Shown piece by piece: positions 28,217 to 37,939 of a DNA stretch of 61,687 nt. The first letter of the stretch is position 1, and each line of letters opens with the position of its first letter. Under the pieces are notes generated by a model. It saw nothing but the letters and a program-made list of their open reading frames with translations. It was not told where the DNA came from and made no database searches. The DNA comes from Emiliania huxleyi CCMP1516 (taxonomy: Eukaryota > Haptophyta > Isochrysidales > Noelaerhabdaceae): positions 147,092-208,778 of the forward strand of contig NW_005197351.1 of the NCBI RefSeq assembly GCF_000372725.1. Direction: 5' to 3'. Made by a program: the position numbers and the translations under genes.

Positions 28217-29765
28217 ATGAGCACGGGTGTGGAGCCTCCGCGTGCTCCGCCGTCCTTCGCCTTTGCGCGCGAGGTCATGGCCGGCGGCGGTTCGACCTCG
28301 ATCGTTAGCGCCATCCTCAACCCTGTCGACGTCATCAAGACGCGCCGGCAGCTCTACGAGTTCCGCGACAAGTCGGCCGTCGAGATCGGGCGGAGCATGC
28401 ACGCCGAGGGCGGCGCCGTCGCGCTCTGGCGGCCGGGCCTGAAGGCGACGGTTGCGCGCGAGATGCTGTACTCTGGCTGCACCAAGGGCCTGTACCCGGT
28501 GGTGCGGGACGTCATCTCGGGCGCGGACGAGCCCACGCTGCCGCAGCGCGTCGCCGCCGCGAGCGGCACCGGCGTCCTCGGCTCCCTCTGTGCCAACGCC
28601 TTTGACGTCGTCAAGATCCGGCAGTTTGCGGCCGGCTCGTCGAGCTCGCTGCTGTCGGCGATGGGGGAGGTGGCGCGCGCCGAGGGGGTGGTGCGCGGGC
28701 TGCTGCTGCGCGGCGCGTCGGCGAGCGCGCCGAGAGGCGCCGCAATCGCCGTTGGGGAGGTGCCGCCTCCGTGCACCCCCCCCCCCCCCCCTCCTTGACC
28801 TCCCCTCAACCTCCCCTGAGCCTACCCAGCCTCACTGAACCATCGCCGCGGCGTGGTGGCCTCCTTCCCTCCGTTCTGAGAGGGCCGAGATGGACCGAGA
28901 TGAGGCGAGGGCTCCGAGACGTCGGATGGATGAGTGTTGAGTCAGGTGACCACCTACGACCAGACAAAGAGTTGGCTCAGAAGACGCTATTCCGACGGCT
29001 TCGGGTGCGAGTCCCGCTCCCGCTCCGCTCCCCTCCCCTCCCTTCGCCGCCACCCTCTCTCCTGCACATGTGCATGTCCTCCTCCGCAGGCTGCACGTCG
29101 TTGTCTCCCTCATCACCGGCGTCGTCGCCACCACAGTGAAGCCTCAGCCTATCCTTAACCCTACCCCTACCCCTAGGGACTTGCTCAAGAGCTATAAGCC
29201 TATCCTTAACCCTACCCCTACCCCCAGGGACTTGCTCAAGAGCTATAAGCCTATCCTTAACCCTACCCCTACCCCTAGGTCGCCGCGCCGTTCGACTTGC
29301 TCAAGAGCCGTGTCATGGCCTCTGCCGACCCCGCCGACGGCTTCGCCTCCGTCCTGCTGCGGCTGCTGCGGCAGGAGAGGCGTCGCGCCGGCAGCGGCTC
29401 CATCTCGACCAATCTCGGCTGATCTCGGGGCCACCTCTGCACAGGAGGGCCCTCTCGCGCTCTTCAACGGCTGGCTGCCAACCTATTTCAGGCGCGCGCA
29501 CGAGACACGCACCCTCGCTTTCCGTGCCGCATCGCCACACTCTCACTGCGCCGTGAGGCCGCCGCCTCTGCCCTGTCTGGTGTCACACGGCGGTGCGCCT
29601 TGATGCGGGGGAGGTGCCCTGGCCCGATCCCCGCACTCGCGCGCAACGTTTGCTGACACATCTCCCCCCCCCTTTCCTCCACACCTCAGGCTCGGCCCGC
29701 ACGCAATCCTCACCTTCCCCCTATTTGAGGCGATGCGGCGACTCCTCGGCCTCGAGTACCTGTAG
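28217..29765 (+). CDS. Mitochondrial carrier family (SLC25) protein
   Basis: Six exons (28217-28759, 28946-29004, 29090-29135, 29279-29374, 29445-29491, 29690-29765) give 288 residues, the normal carrier length. Three tandem modules are visible with signature motifs NPVDVIKTRR, NAFDVVKIRQ (Ala replaces Pro) and APFDLLKSRV; the last module ends GWLPTYFRLGPHAILTFPLFE. It should span the inner mitochondrial membrane six times. The pattern is closest to dicarboxylate/uncoupling-type carriers; substrate is not determined. Introns 1-3 are GT-AG, 4 is GA-AG (CAG|GAGAGG) and 5 GC-AG. Intron 3 is built of 51-bp repeats containing part of the following exon. Confidence 0.88.
29136..29278 (+). repeat. 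Carrier intron 3: 51-bp telomere-like repeats carrying pseudo-exon starts
   Basis: Three copies of a 51-bp unit (starting about 29147, 29198, 29249). Each has CTTAACCCTACCCCTACCCC, then CTAG or CCAG, then in copies 1 and 2 GACTTGCTCAAGAGC and TATAA. That 15-mer equals the coding sequence for DLLKS just inside the next exon (29293-29307). The unit therefore holds an acceptor-like site plus exon sequence, twice duplicated within the intron. Confidence 0.85.
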
Positions 29766-30140
29766 AGTGTAGTGTGTGTAGAGCCTACTGTGGCGATGTG
29801 TCACGTGTATTGAATCGTGTGAAATGACACGGCTCTTGAGCAAGTGCGTGAGCAATACTTTGAATTGTGCGTGAAAGAACTATAAGAAGTAAGGGCATGT
29901 GGGAGAGAGGAGGGGGCTAAGCGAGAGCGCGACGTTATAGACTCTAGCCAATTGCTGGGCACCCGACGAGCGACGTTTCATGTGTGGAATTGGTCGTAGT
30001 GGTTGTAGGTTCCTAACCCTTTCTTACTAGAGCTATTGCGGGTGGGACAAAAATAAACAAAGTGCAGTGGTCAAACCGCGTGCTAGCTGCTGGTCAACTC
30101 CGGAAAACTCTCATCATACTGCCCCGCGGGGCGCACGTTC
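29766..30140. other. Intergenic between convergent genes
   Basis: Moderate GC, no frame. Holds the 3' ends of the carrier (plus) and the phosphate transporter (minus). Confidence 0.55.
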
Positions 30141-32433
30141 TCACAGAGTGATCGCTGCGCGCGCCGGCAGCATCATCAGCGCCGCAATCGCAGCGGCGAG
30201 CGGGATCGTCGCCACCCAAGTCAGCGCGATCTTGCCGAAGAGGGCGCAGTCCGAGCCGTGCAGCCCGTGCTTTGCCATGCCGACAAAGACGATCGCGCCC
30301 ACCTGGCAGTGCGTCGACGAGATCGGGAGGCCGAGGCAGGTTGCCACGACGACGGTCACCGTCGAGGCGGACTCGACACAAAACGCCATGTGGAAGTCGA
30401 TCTCGGCGATGTCGCTGCCGAGCGTCTGGATCACCCGGTAGCCCAGCGTCACCACGCCGAGGGCCACGAAGGCGCCGGCGACGGACATGACCCACCACGG
30501 TGTGGCCGTCGAGTCGCACTCGGCCATGTCGGACGAGAAGGCGGTGTACACGGCGGAGAAGGCCGAAGTCGAGTTGGCCTACGTGTCGGCGGACCTCGGG
30601 GTGACCTCGGGGCGACCTCGGGGGTTCACGGGCGGACGAGTCTGAGGTCGGGCTGGCCGTGTCGTTTGCTCCGTGAGCAAAGGACTCGAGGAACGCGACG
30701 AAGACGACGACGTACCGAAAGACGTGCACCGCGTCCTCGGCGCTCTCGCCTGTTCCCACAGCAGTGGCGTGTCAAAGGGGCGGCGCCCTCCCCACCTCAC
30801 CGCGCCCTCGCCGCTCTCTCGCCTGGCTCCGGCTCTTCGGCCCAGCATCCGCACTCGCTCGCGCAGTTGGCGCCTGAGGAGTCGTTCCGCCGAAGATCAA
30901 GGGGAGGGCTCCACTCGCTCGCCAGGGGGGGCAGCGGACCCGCCTCGCCTGCCTCGCCGCCCTCCTCGTCGAGCCCGCTCGTGCGCAGCCCCCCTCCGCC
31001 CATCGCCGCCGGTGGCGTCGCCTGCGGCTGCAGCGCCATGGCGCGCAGCATGTCTGCGTGCTTCGAGGCGAGCGAGTCGACGAGGGAGAGCTCTCGCCGC
31101 ACCTCCGGCAGGCACGATTCGCCGTTCAGTGGTCGGCCAGCCAGTCACTAGTGGGGCGAGGGAGAGCGCTCGCCGCGCAGCGGGGGGAGGGAGGGGGGGG
31201 GGGCGTGGGACGGCGGCGGCGGGGAGGGGACGGGTGAGGGGAGGGTGTAGGAGGAGAGGGAGATCGGCGCACCTCGAGCACCTCGGCGCCGGGCTCGGGC
31301 GCACAGCGCGGGGAGGGGGAGGCGGCAGGGTCGTCCGCGCCGATCCGCTCGCGGAGGGCGCCGAGCAGTCCGGCGGAGGGCGGCTTGCGCGCAGAGTGAG
31401 CTTGCTCTAGGCTGCGGTAGGCGGCCTCGAGCCGCACCAGCCTCGCCGAGAGCTCACGCACCGCCCGGTGGGACTGCTCCTGCTCGGCCCGCAGCGCGCG
31501 CACGGTCGGCATCGCTTCTCGCACGCGCGGGGCCAGCAGGGAGGCGTAGGCGTGGGTCAGGCCGGCGACGACGCAAGCGGTGAGCGCCTGCGTGGAGCGC
31601 TCGATTTGCTTGGTCGGCTGCGACTTGAGCATGATGAGAAAGGTCATGACCCACGCCGCCGTCGAGTAAAGGAAGGGGGAGAGGAGCAGAGCAGCCGAGC
31701 CCGGCCGCGCGGCGTCGAGGGCGGCGAACTTAGTGGCGCGGAAGATGGCAAAGGCGACGGCGCCCGAGAAGAGCGGCGAGATGGCCCAGCTCGCGACGAT
31801 GGAGGTGAGTCCGCCACTCCACGCCCAGTTGAGGCAGGCGACGCCGTCCATCTCCGCCGAGCCAACCATCGTCATCCCGACCACGCCCGCGACGATGGCG
31901 TGCGTCGTCGACACCGGCATCGCCGCGAACGTCGCGAGCAGCAGGAAGAGGGCCGCCGCCAGCAGCGCGCACAGCATGCCGACGGCGTACACGGCCATGC
32001 CGCTGTCGCAGTAGCCGCACGCCCAGCAGTCGGGGTCGGTGGTGTCGGCAACACCCTTCTTGATCGTGTCCGACACGCCGTACCCGAGCAGCGTCGCGCC
32101 CAGCCACTCCCCGAACCCGCCGAGCGTCACCGCGACAGAGAGAGGCACGGCGCCGGAGCCCACCGTCGAGCCCCAGGCGTTGGCAGAGTCGTTGGCGCCG
32201 ATCGTGAAGCACCTGGTGGCGAGCAGGACGTGGCGTGGTGGCGTGGTGGCGTGCGGCAGCGGCGGGCGTGGTGGCAGTGGCAATCACATGAAGGCGGCGA
32301 CCATTGAGGCAACGACGAGGAGGCCGAGATTATGCTCCTGCGAGATGTAGGCGTCATTGTATGGAGCACAGGTGTCCGGGTCGGCGAGCGGACTCGCGCA
32401 GTCGAAGACCCCGGCGACGCAGGTGGACGACAT
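30141..32433 (-). CDS. PiT (PHO4) family phosphate transporter
   Basis: Five exons (32433-32288, 32212-31273, 31102-30823, 30749-30658, 30578-30141) give 631 residues. Both PiT signatures are present: TIGANDSANAWGSTVGSG in the N-terminal half and AHGANDTAN in the C-terminal half, each with the conserved GANDxAN. Each half has its series of hydrophobic spans, e.g. LAAALFLLLATFAAMPVSTT and FVALGVVTLGYRV, and PVSTTHAIV / PISSTHCQVGA repeats. A large hydrophilic cytoplasmic loop separates them, as usual in eukaryotic members. It imports inorganic phosphate with Na+ or H+ at the plasma membrane. Introns 1-2 are GT-AG, 3-4 GC-AG; introns 2, 3 and 4 have similar sequence across donor and acceptor. 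Confidence 0.9.
30579..30657 (-). other. PiT intron 4: 79-bp GC-AG intron with CCGAG array
   Basis: ACG|GCCAGC ... GTAG|GCCAAC completes GANDTANS. The sequence CGACACG..GCCA..CCGAC.TC occurs at both ends. The interior (30592-30628) is three 11-bp units CCCCGAGGTCN (minus strand). Confidence 0.7.
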
Positions 32434-32749
32434 GCCTACAACTGTACTAGGTGGAGGCTAGCCAGGCGCCGGGTTTTCCATCCCGCTTTTTTTTTTTCGT
32501 TTCGCACACCCCACCGTGAATGTGTGTGCCGCGCGCGCGCAACGCTGCTCCCTTAGCGGCATGCCAATAGCGTGCTAGCCAAGTAGTACGCCGGTGGATT
32601 CCCAGGGTGTCCCGTTCATACTAGCCCGACCGACAACACAAAGCGGAGACAGACGGACGGAGGGGACGGAGGACTCGGGGCGCCATTGCCCGGCGCCCCA
32701 CGCCAGCTAGTCGGTGGCAGTTCTGCTCAAGAGATACTCGCTCACTTTG

Positions 32750-33784
32750 ATGCTGCAGGTTGGTGGCGACCGGCACAGGTGGGACTTGCGCACCGTGGGT
32801 TGGTGCACCTGGGGCTGCTTGTTTGCCGTCACTGCCGCAACCTTCTGCTTTCGATTCGAGCCGACATTGAGGCCACTACTGGAGATGGGCTGGTCGCCTG
32901 ACGAGGCGCTCAAAGTGCCGTTTTGGATCGCCTCTCAGCTTGCGATCAAGGTGCTGCAGCTGATGATGAGGCGGTTCTTGTACTGCACCTGGCCGCTAAA
33001 GATGCCCGAACAGGATTACGAGTTTTTGGTTGGGGACCGAAGCGGCTGGACACCGGGTAAGAATGAGATCCACTACTACCACGAGACCTACGGCGAGCAG
33101 ACCATCAAGGCCATCGACGCCTTCAATCGACGTTGGATTCATTTGGTGGCCAACTCCTGGAGGTTGTACTGGTATCTCGGTCTCGCTTCCAATCTTCCGG
33201 AGATGTTTCGTTTGGCGCTGATGTGTGAGACCCTTTCCTTTTGGCTGAAAGTCTTCTTGGAACGGGATGAAGGCTTCTTCGGCCGCCTTCTCCTGGGCGT
33301 GACTGCACGAACTCGGGACGGCTCCCTAGGCAGATTCAACATCCTCATGGTTTCCGGATGGCACTACATGGGCCTGCTGTGGTGCTTCATGCTGCCCTAT
33401 CTCTTGGGCCTCACTGATGAGCAGGGGCGTGTGTTCTTCCTGTTATCGATGCAGGGAGTCATGTGGGGGGACACCTTTGGAGAGTTGGTGGGAGGGTTCT
33501 GCGGCCGGTGCGAGTTTCCTGTTTGGGGGTTTGGAGACATCAACATCAAGACTGTCGAGGGGGTCATCGGTTGCCTGGGGGCAAACTATGTGTCCATGCG
33601 GATGGTGAGCATGGCCTTTCCTGAACAGTGCGCATTCATCTACCCCATCGATCTGGCGGTCGCGATTGCTGCGCTCGTTGGCACCATTGCTGAAACAGTG
33701 GCACCACGTGGGACTGACAATGCCGTCATCTTGAACACAGTCATGTTGACGCTGAGTGGAATGGTTTTGCCAATGGGTGAGTGA
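32750..33784 (+). CDS. CTP-dependent lipid kinase-like membrane protein
   Basis: Single long frame with several hydrophobic spans. The C-terminal third has the layout of the dolichol/phytol/diacylglycerol kinase (CTP-using) family: MWGDTFGELVGGFCGR, then INIKTVEGVIGCLGAN, two hydrophobic helices, and TIAETVAPRGTDNAVILNTV, corresponding to GDxxA..GR, KTxEG and E....DN. The N-terminal half (two or three membrane spans, an aromatic-rich soluble part with HYYHETYGEQ) is unrecognised. The first ATG in frame is 32750; the frame is open from 32714, and a TAG at 32708-32710 could be a splice acceptor, so an upstream exon is possible. Base composition is visibly less GC-rich than its neighbours. Confidence 0.6.
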   Translation: MLQVGGDRHRWDLRTVGWCTWGCLFAVTAATFCFRFEPTLRPLLEMGWSPDEALKVPFWIASQLAIKVLQLMMRRFLYCTWPLKMPEQDYEFLVGDRSGWTPGKNEIHYYHETYGEQTIKAIDAFNRRWIHLVANSWRLYWYLGLASNLPEMFRLALMCETLSFWLKVFLERDEGFFGRLLLGVTARTRDGSLGRFNILMVSGWHYMGLLWCFMLPYLLGLTDEQGRVFFLLSMQGVMWGDTFGELVGGFCGRCEFPVWGFGDINIKTVEGVIGCLGANYVSMRMVSMAFPEQCAFIYPIDLAVAIAALVGTIAETVAPRGTDNAVILNTVMLTLSGMVLPMGE

Positions 33785-35092
33785 GGGGTGTGTGCAGGCT
33801 CTTGATCGGAGCCTCTACATTCTACATTCAAGTACGTGCTACATTCTGCACGTCATGATAGGAATTCGAATTCCTACTTTTCTTGTAAGCCTCGTTGCTA
33901 GCGGGGCGCAAGTCTAGTCCTCCTGGCCTTCGGGCCCCTTCTCGCCTTCGGGCACCACACTCTCACGGGGGCCAACACACGCGCGGCCGGCGCCCCTCAT
34001 GCCCTTCTCCACGCACACCGCGTGAAATCCGCGCGTACGTCCCCGCGCGCACGCAAACACACGCGCAGCGCAAATTTGCCTGTGTCATGGGCGCAAGCCC
34101 TGTGCTGGCGCCCCATGGCCGTCCCGCGCCGCCCGCACCAGCCACGCGCCTCTCGCACCACCAGAGCCAGGCGCACGACCACTCACGCCGCGACGAGCGC
34201 GCCGCATTGAACCTCACTGACAGTCTACGCCTTTTGCCAGGCGCCTGCACACCTGCATCAGGCACCATGCCGTACCAGAGCGCGCCGCGCCCGGCACGAC
34301 GCAGCTCCACCGCGCGAGGCGCGCGCGGCGGCACGCCGCGCGCGGCGGCCGCCGCGCACACGCCCCGCCACCCGACCAGATCTGCTGCACAGCCTGCCAG
34401 CAGGCTGTGCAGCAGACCTGCTGGACACTCAACACACACGCACGCTCGCGCCGCCCGCCCACTGCGCGGCTCACTGCACCCCGCGACAGCCCCGTTCCAC
34501 CAGGCGAGGCGCGCGTGGCACGCCGCGCGCGCTCCCGGGCGGCTCGGCCAGGATCGCTTCACCCCTCATGCCTGTGCACTCTGTGCACAACAATACACTC
34601 ACACACGCCCGCGCGGCTCACGCACTGCGCGACCGCCCGCGCCCTGAGAAAACAGCAGCCTTCCGCTTCTTGCCAGGCGCAGGCCCGCCGCGCCACGCGC
34701 CAGCTGGTCTGTCGCCGCGCGCCCGACGTCGCGCCCTAACACCGTGCGCCTGACCGGCGAGGCTGTTGTTGCGCGGTGCAAGTGTGCCAGGTGTGCTGTC
34801 CGGCGGCCCGAGGCAGAGTGCGGCAGCGTGCAGGATAAACCACAGTGACATGGCGCTGTGTATAGAGCCGTATGCGCGTGAGGTGGCGTGAAACGAATGC
34901 CTTTTTCAACCATGCGCGTCCCAGCTCCTACTAGAGCTCCAAACTTGGAAGTAAGTACCCCTGCACAAGCAGAAATCGCCAAACAAAATCGCCCATGCTG
35001 TACGTGTGGCCTCGAGAGGCGAGAGTGAACGTATGGCTCGGAGGGCCGGCTGCGCAGTCGCTGTCAGATGTCCGTCTCTCGGGACGCGTGCA
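33785..35092. other. Intergenic, palindrome and low-complexity sequence
   Basis: A plus-strand frame (33895-34647) is Arg/Ala/His-rich and looks non-coding. Short GCGCGC-rich segments recur, and a 36-bp near-perfect palindrome sits at 34381-34416. No gene supported. Confidence 0.5.
34381..34416. repeat. 36-bp perfect palindrome (17-bp arms, 2-bp loop)
   Basis: The left arm 34381-34397 (TCTGCTGCACAGCCTGC) and the right arm 34400-34416 are exact reverse complements separated by CA. It could extrude as a cruciform or form an RNA hairpin. No T-run follows that would suggest a terminator, and none is expected in a nuclear genome. Confidence 0.85.
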
Positions 35093-35776
35093 TCAGTCGC
35101 TGTACGCATCCTCGTCATCAGAGTAGTACAAGAAGCCGCTGCCCTCGACAAAGCTTTCGACCAGCGCCGGCGCGACTTTGAGTTCGTCCCGCCACACGCA
35201 CAGCATGGCGTTGATTCGCCCTCTCTTGTCCCAGTCGTCCCAGCACCGCACGATCTGACCAGCGCGCTTCATCCCGGCGCGGTCGAGCGGCGGCTTGCAG
35301 TCGAGGATGGCATCCAGAAAGTCAGCCAGCTCACCCTGCCGCGGCTCGCCAGCACTGTACTGGGAGCCGTCCCACTGCGGCGGGTGAACGCCGTAGCGGC
35401 CATGCGTGACGCTGCGCCCGGTGCCGCTCAAAGGCCATGGGCACTTGGCAAAGAAATCAGCGGCCTGCTCGACGTCGGACCACTGCATCAGGCCGGCGAG
35501 CATTTCTCCCGGTGACATGTTGAAGCTCTTGAGCGTGTCCCACGACCGGGCTTTCACCGCCTCGAGCGCCGCAAGGGCCTCTGTGGCCGACGCGCTGCTC
35601 ACAGCGCCGCCAGCCTCCTGGTCATCAGTTCCGGCCTCAGACTGCTGCTCACGCTCACGCTTGCGGCCTTTCTCGCTCTGCATCTCCTCGAGTAGGCTGG
35701 GATGTGTGCTTTTGCTTTCGCCCGGCGCTCTCTGTGCTCGCAGCGCTCTGGCCGCCTGGATTCGGTACTTCAGCGC
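35093..35776 (-). CDS. Uncharacterised protein, 3' exon
   Basis: Open frame without a convincing ATG at its 5' end; it probably begins at an acceptor (CCATCCAG|GCGCTG, 35776), giving 227 residues. The N-terminal part is basic and helical (ALKYRIQAARALRAQRA). The compact C-terminal part contains MQWSDVEQAADFFAKCPWPL, FLDAILDCKPPLDRAGMKRA, GQIVRCWDDWDKRGRI and an acidic tail (YYSDDEDAYSD). The Trp-rich helical character could be a protein-interaction domain. No family recognised. Its 5' boundary coincides with an inverted repeat, suggesting an element inserted in the intron or promoter. Confidence 0.5.
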   Translation of the reverse strand, partial: ALKYRIQAARALRAQRAPGESKSTHPSLLEEMQSEKGRKREREQQSEAGTDDQEAGGAVSSASATEALAALEAVKARSWDTLKSFNMSPGEMLAGLMQWSDVEQAADFFAKCPWPLSGTGRSVTHGRYGVHPPQWDGSQYSAGEPRQGELADFLDAILDCKPPLDRAGMKRAGQIVRCWDDWDKRGRINAMLCVWRDELKVAPALVESFVEGSGFLYYSDDEDAYSD

Positions 35777-36242
35777 CTGGATGGTATAGTTTCCTCGTAT
35801 TTGTTCTCGAGGGGGTATCAAGGTATGCTCTAGGCCTCTGTGGGGACTTATCTCGGCTGGGTATCAAGGTATCATCGGCGGCCGCGCAGCGAAGCGACAA
35901 TTCACACCTCGCGCGGCTGCAGCCGCACCGGCTGCGGCCGCGGGCCCGTCAAACGCGACGACGGCCGCCATTAGCGCCCTCCTCCCAGCGCATTGCTTAG
36001 TGGTGCGCTCGCCTCCCTCCTGCGCGACGCTCATTCGAGCGCGTTTGTCTGTCTTGGCGCGCGCGCAGCGCGCGAAGAGGTGTGAAGAGGGGGGTCGTGT
36101 CCGGTGTGAAGGGTAACCCACCAGGGTATCAGCCTATCCTCTAGGGGCCCAATGCGGGTCCTCTCAAGAGGGTATCAGGGTATAGCCCTGGGGTATGATC
36201 TGCAATACGATGATACTATACCAAGCTGAAGTACCGAATCCT
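35758..36242. repeat. Imperfect inverted repeat pair bounding 0.48 kb (MITE-like)
   Basis: 35758-35801 and the reverse complement of 36208-36242 share GGATTCGGTACTTCAGC (17 bp exact), then a 5-7-bp gap and TGGTATAGT.TC.TCGTATT. Between them GGGTATCA/GGTATAG strings recur. The arms overlap the 5' end of the exon at 35093-35776, so that exon's first codons lie in one arm. It could be a small non-autonomous transposon or a foldback. Confidence 0.5.
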
Positions 36243-36583
36243 GGGTAGTGGCGTGGTCTTTTCTTTCTTGCTTCCTGTCCGCTCCGCCCCCGCAAGGCGC
36301 GAGACACACACCGCACACACGTCCACGCACCAAGAGATGGTTGGAGATATGCCTGAGGGTGGGAAGAAGAGCGGGGGAGGGGTCAGAGACAAGTTGGCCG
36401 TGTGGGCGAGACGATCGAGGGGTCCCGTACCGCCGTACAATGCGGAATCGACCTATCCAGTGCTCAAATGCTCAAGTTGGTCGTTCCTAATTCGGGGTCA
36501 GAGTCCAGTTGCGAGTTGGTCGTTCCTAATCGGCTTCGTCGCATTTTACGCTAGCGGCGAGAGGGCTGAGCTGAGGGCGAGCG
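35822..36583. other. Intergenic (divergent promoters)
   Basis: Region between the minus-strand unknown gene and the plus-strand DUF1254 gene. Apart from the inverted-repeat material and a dispersed repeat near 36404-36476 (matching 49222-49289), no gene is seen. Confidence 0.45.
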
Positions 36584-37939
36584 ATGGCGAGCTTTGACGT
36601 CAAGGAGATCGTGGACGAGGCGTACCTCTTCCTCTACCCGCTGGTGCTGATGGACATAACGCGGCTGCAGAACTGCTCCGTGGACAAGTGGGACGGCATG
36701 GGCCCCAAGGCGCCCATGAATCACTGGGGCCACTTTCGGATATTTCCTCCGCTGACGTTCAAGGAGGTTGTGCGTCCCAACTTTGACACCCTGTACTCCA
36801 TCACGTTCCTGGACTTGTCCGACGGCCCCATCGTCATGCACATCCCAGACAGCGACGGCCGATACTACCTGATGCCCGGGCTCGACATGTGGACGAACGT
36901 GTTTGCGGTGCCCGGCTGGCGCACGACCGGCACGGGCGCGCAGGATGTCGCCTTCTGCCCTCCGGGCTGGTCCGGCTCGCTGCCTCCGGGCGTGGTGAAG
37001 TCGGAGTGTCCCACCAAGCTGGTTTGGTTCATCGGCCGCACAAAGACTGACGGCCCGCCCGACTACGACGCAGTGCACAAGTTCCAGGATGGCATGGCGC
37101 TCACCTCCCTGGCGAGATGGGGAGAGCCAGTCGAGGCGATGCAGGTGAAGAAGCTGAGCGCACCGAGCTTTGTGGACCTGAAGGCTGCGCCGCTCCAGCA
37201 GATTGAAAAGATGCCGGGCGAGCAGTTCTTTGCGTACGCAGCTGAGCTGATGAAGGACTCGCCGCCCCTCCCCACCGACTTCAGCCAGGTGTCGCGCATG
37301 CGGCACATCGGCATCGTCCCGGGAGAGAGCTTTGCAACAGACGGATTGAGCGGCGAGCTGTTGGCAGCCGTCAAGGAGGCGCCAGCGGCCGGCCATCGAG
37401 CGATGCGCATGGCGTACGCCGCTCTGGGCGCCAAGAGAGCAGAAAACAACGGCTGGTCCATGGCCATCAGCCCCTGGGTCTTTGGCTCGTTTGGCATCGA
37501 ATACACGCAGAGGGCCATGATTGCGCTAGTAGGGCTGGGATGCAACCAGCTTCAAGATGCGATCTACCCGCAGCTGTTGACCGACTCTGCAGGCGAGCCG
37601 CTGAAGGGAGGCGCCGCCAACAAGTACACGGTTCACTTTGATGCCGAGCAGCTCCCTCCCGTCAAGGCCTTTTGGAGCTTTACCCTCTATGACGCGGACG
37701 GATTCGCGGTGCCCAACTCGATGCAGCGCGCCACGCTCTCCAGCTGGATGCCTCTCGTGTACAATGGAGATGGCTCGCTCGACCTCTACTTCCAGACCGC
37801 CTCCCCCGGCGACGACAAGGAAAACAACTGGCTTCCGACGCCTGAGGAGAAGGGGTGGAACCTCACCCTCCGGTTGTACGCACCCGAGCGGCGCGCGCTG
37901 AATGGCTCCTGGATCCCGCCCCCGGCAGTGAAGGAGTAG
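36584..37939 (+). CDS. DUF1254/DUF1214 domain protein
   Basis: A 451-residue intronless protein; ATG 36584. The N-terminal DUF1254 part has EAYLFLYPLVLMDITRL, VVRPNFDTLYSITFLDLSDG and DGRYYLMPGLDMWTNVFAVP. The C-terminal DUF1214 part has NKYTVHFDAEQLPPVKAFWS, FTLYDADGFAVPNSMQRATL and a final GWNLTLRLYAPERRALNGSW. These paired domains are common in bacteria, mostly of unknown function; a jelly-roll-like binding fold is usual. Lack of introns in a window where most genes are split, and the bacterial-type architecture, make gene transfer from bacteria plausible. No signal peptide is evident. Confidence 0.88.
   Translation: MASFDVKEIVDEAYLFLYPLVLMDITRLQNCSVDKWDGMGPKAPMNHWGHFRIFPPLTFKEVVRPNFDTLYSITFLDLSDGPIVMHIPDSDGRYYLMPGLDMWTNVFAVPGWRTTGTGAQDVAFCPPGWSGSLPPGVVKSECPTKLVWFIGRTKTDGPPDYDAVHKFQDGMALTSLARWGEPVEAMQVKKLSAPSFVDLKAAPLQQIEKMPGEQFFAYAAELMKDSPPLPTDFSQVSRMRHIGIVPGESFATDGLSGELLAAVKEAPAAGHRAMRMAYAALGAKRAENNGWSMAISPWVFGSFGIEYTQRAMIALVGLGCNQLQDAIYPQLLTDSAGEPLKGGAANKYTVHFDAEQLPPVKAFWSFTLYDADGFAVPNSMQRATLSSWMPLVYNGDGSLDLYFQTASPGDDKENNWLPTPEEKGWNLTLRLYAPERRALNGSWIPPPAVKE

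Noticed and set aside
29147..29275. Telomere
   Set aside because: The CTTAACCCTACCCC strings are three 51-bp units inside an intron of a carrier gene, with coding sequence on both sides. They are not terminal.
30258..31151. Plus-strand frame of 297 codons opposite the PiT gene
   Set aside because: Arg/Gly-rich shadow of the transporter exons, with no domain.
33895..34647. Plus-strand frame of 250 codons
   Set aside because: Arg/Ala/His-rich with internal short repeats and a palindrome; no domain. Interpreted as non-coding.
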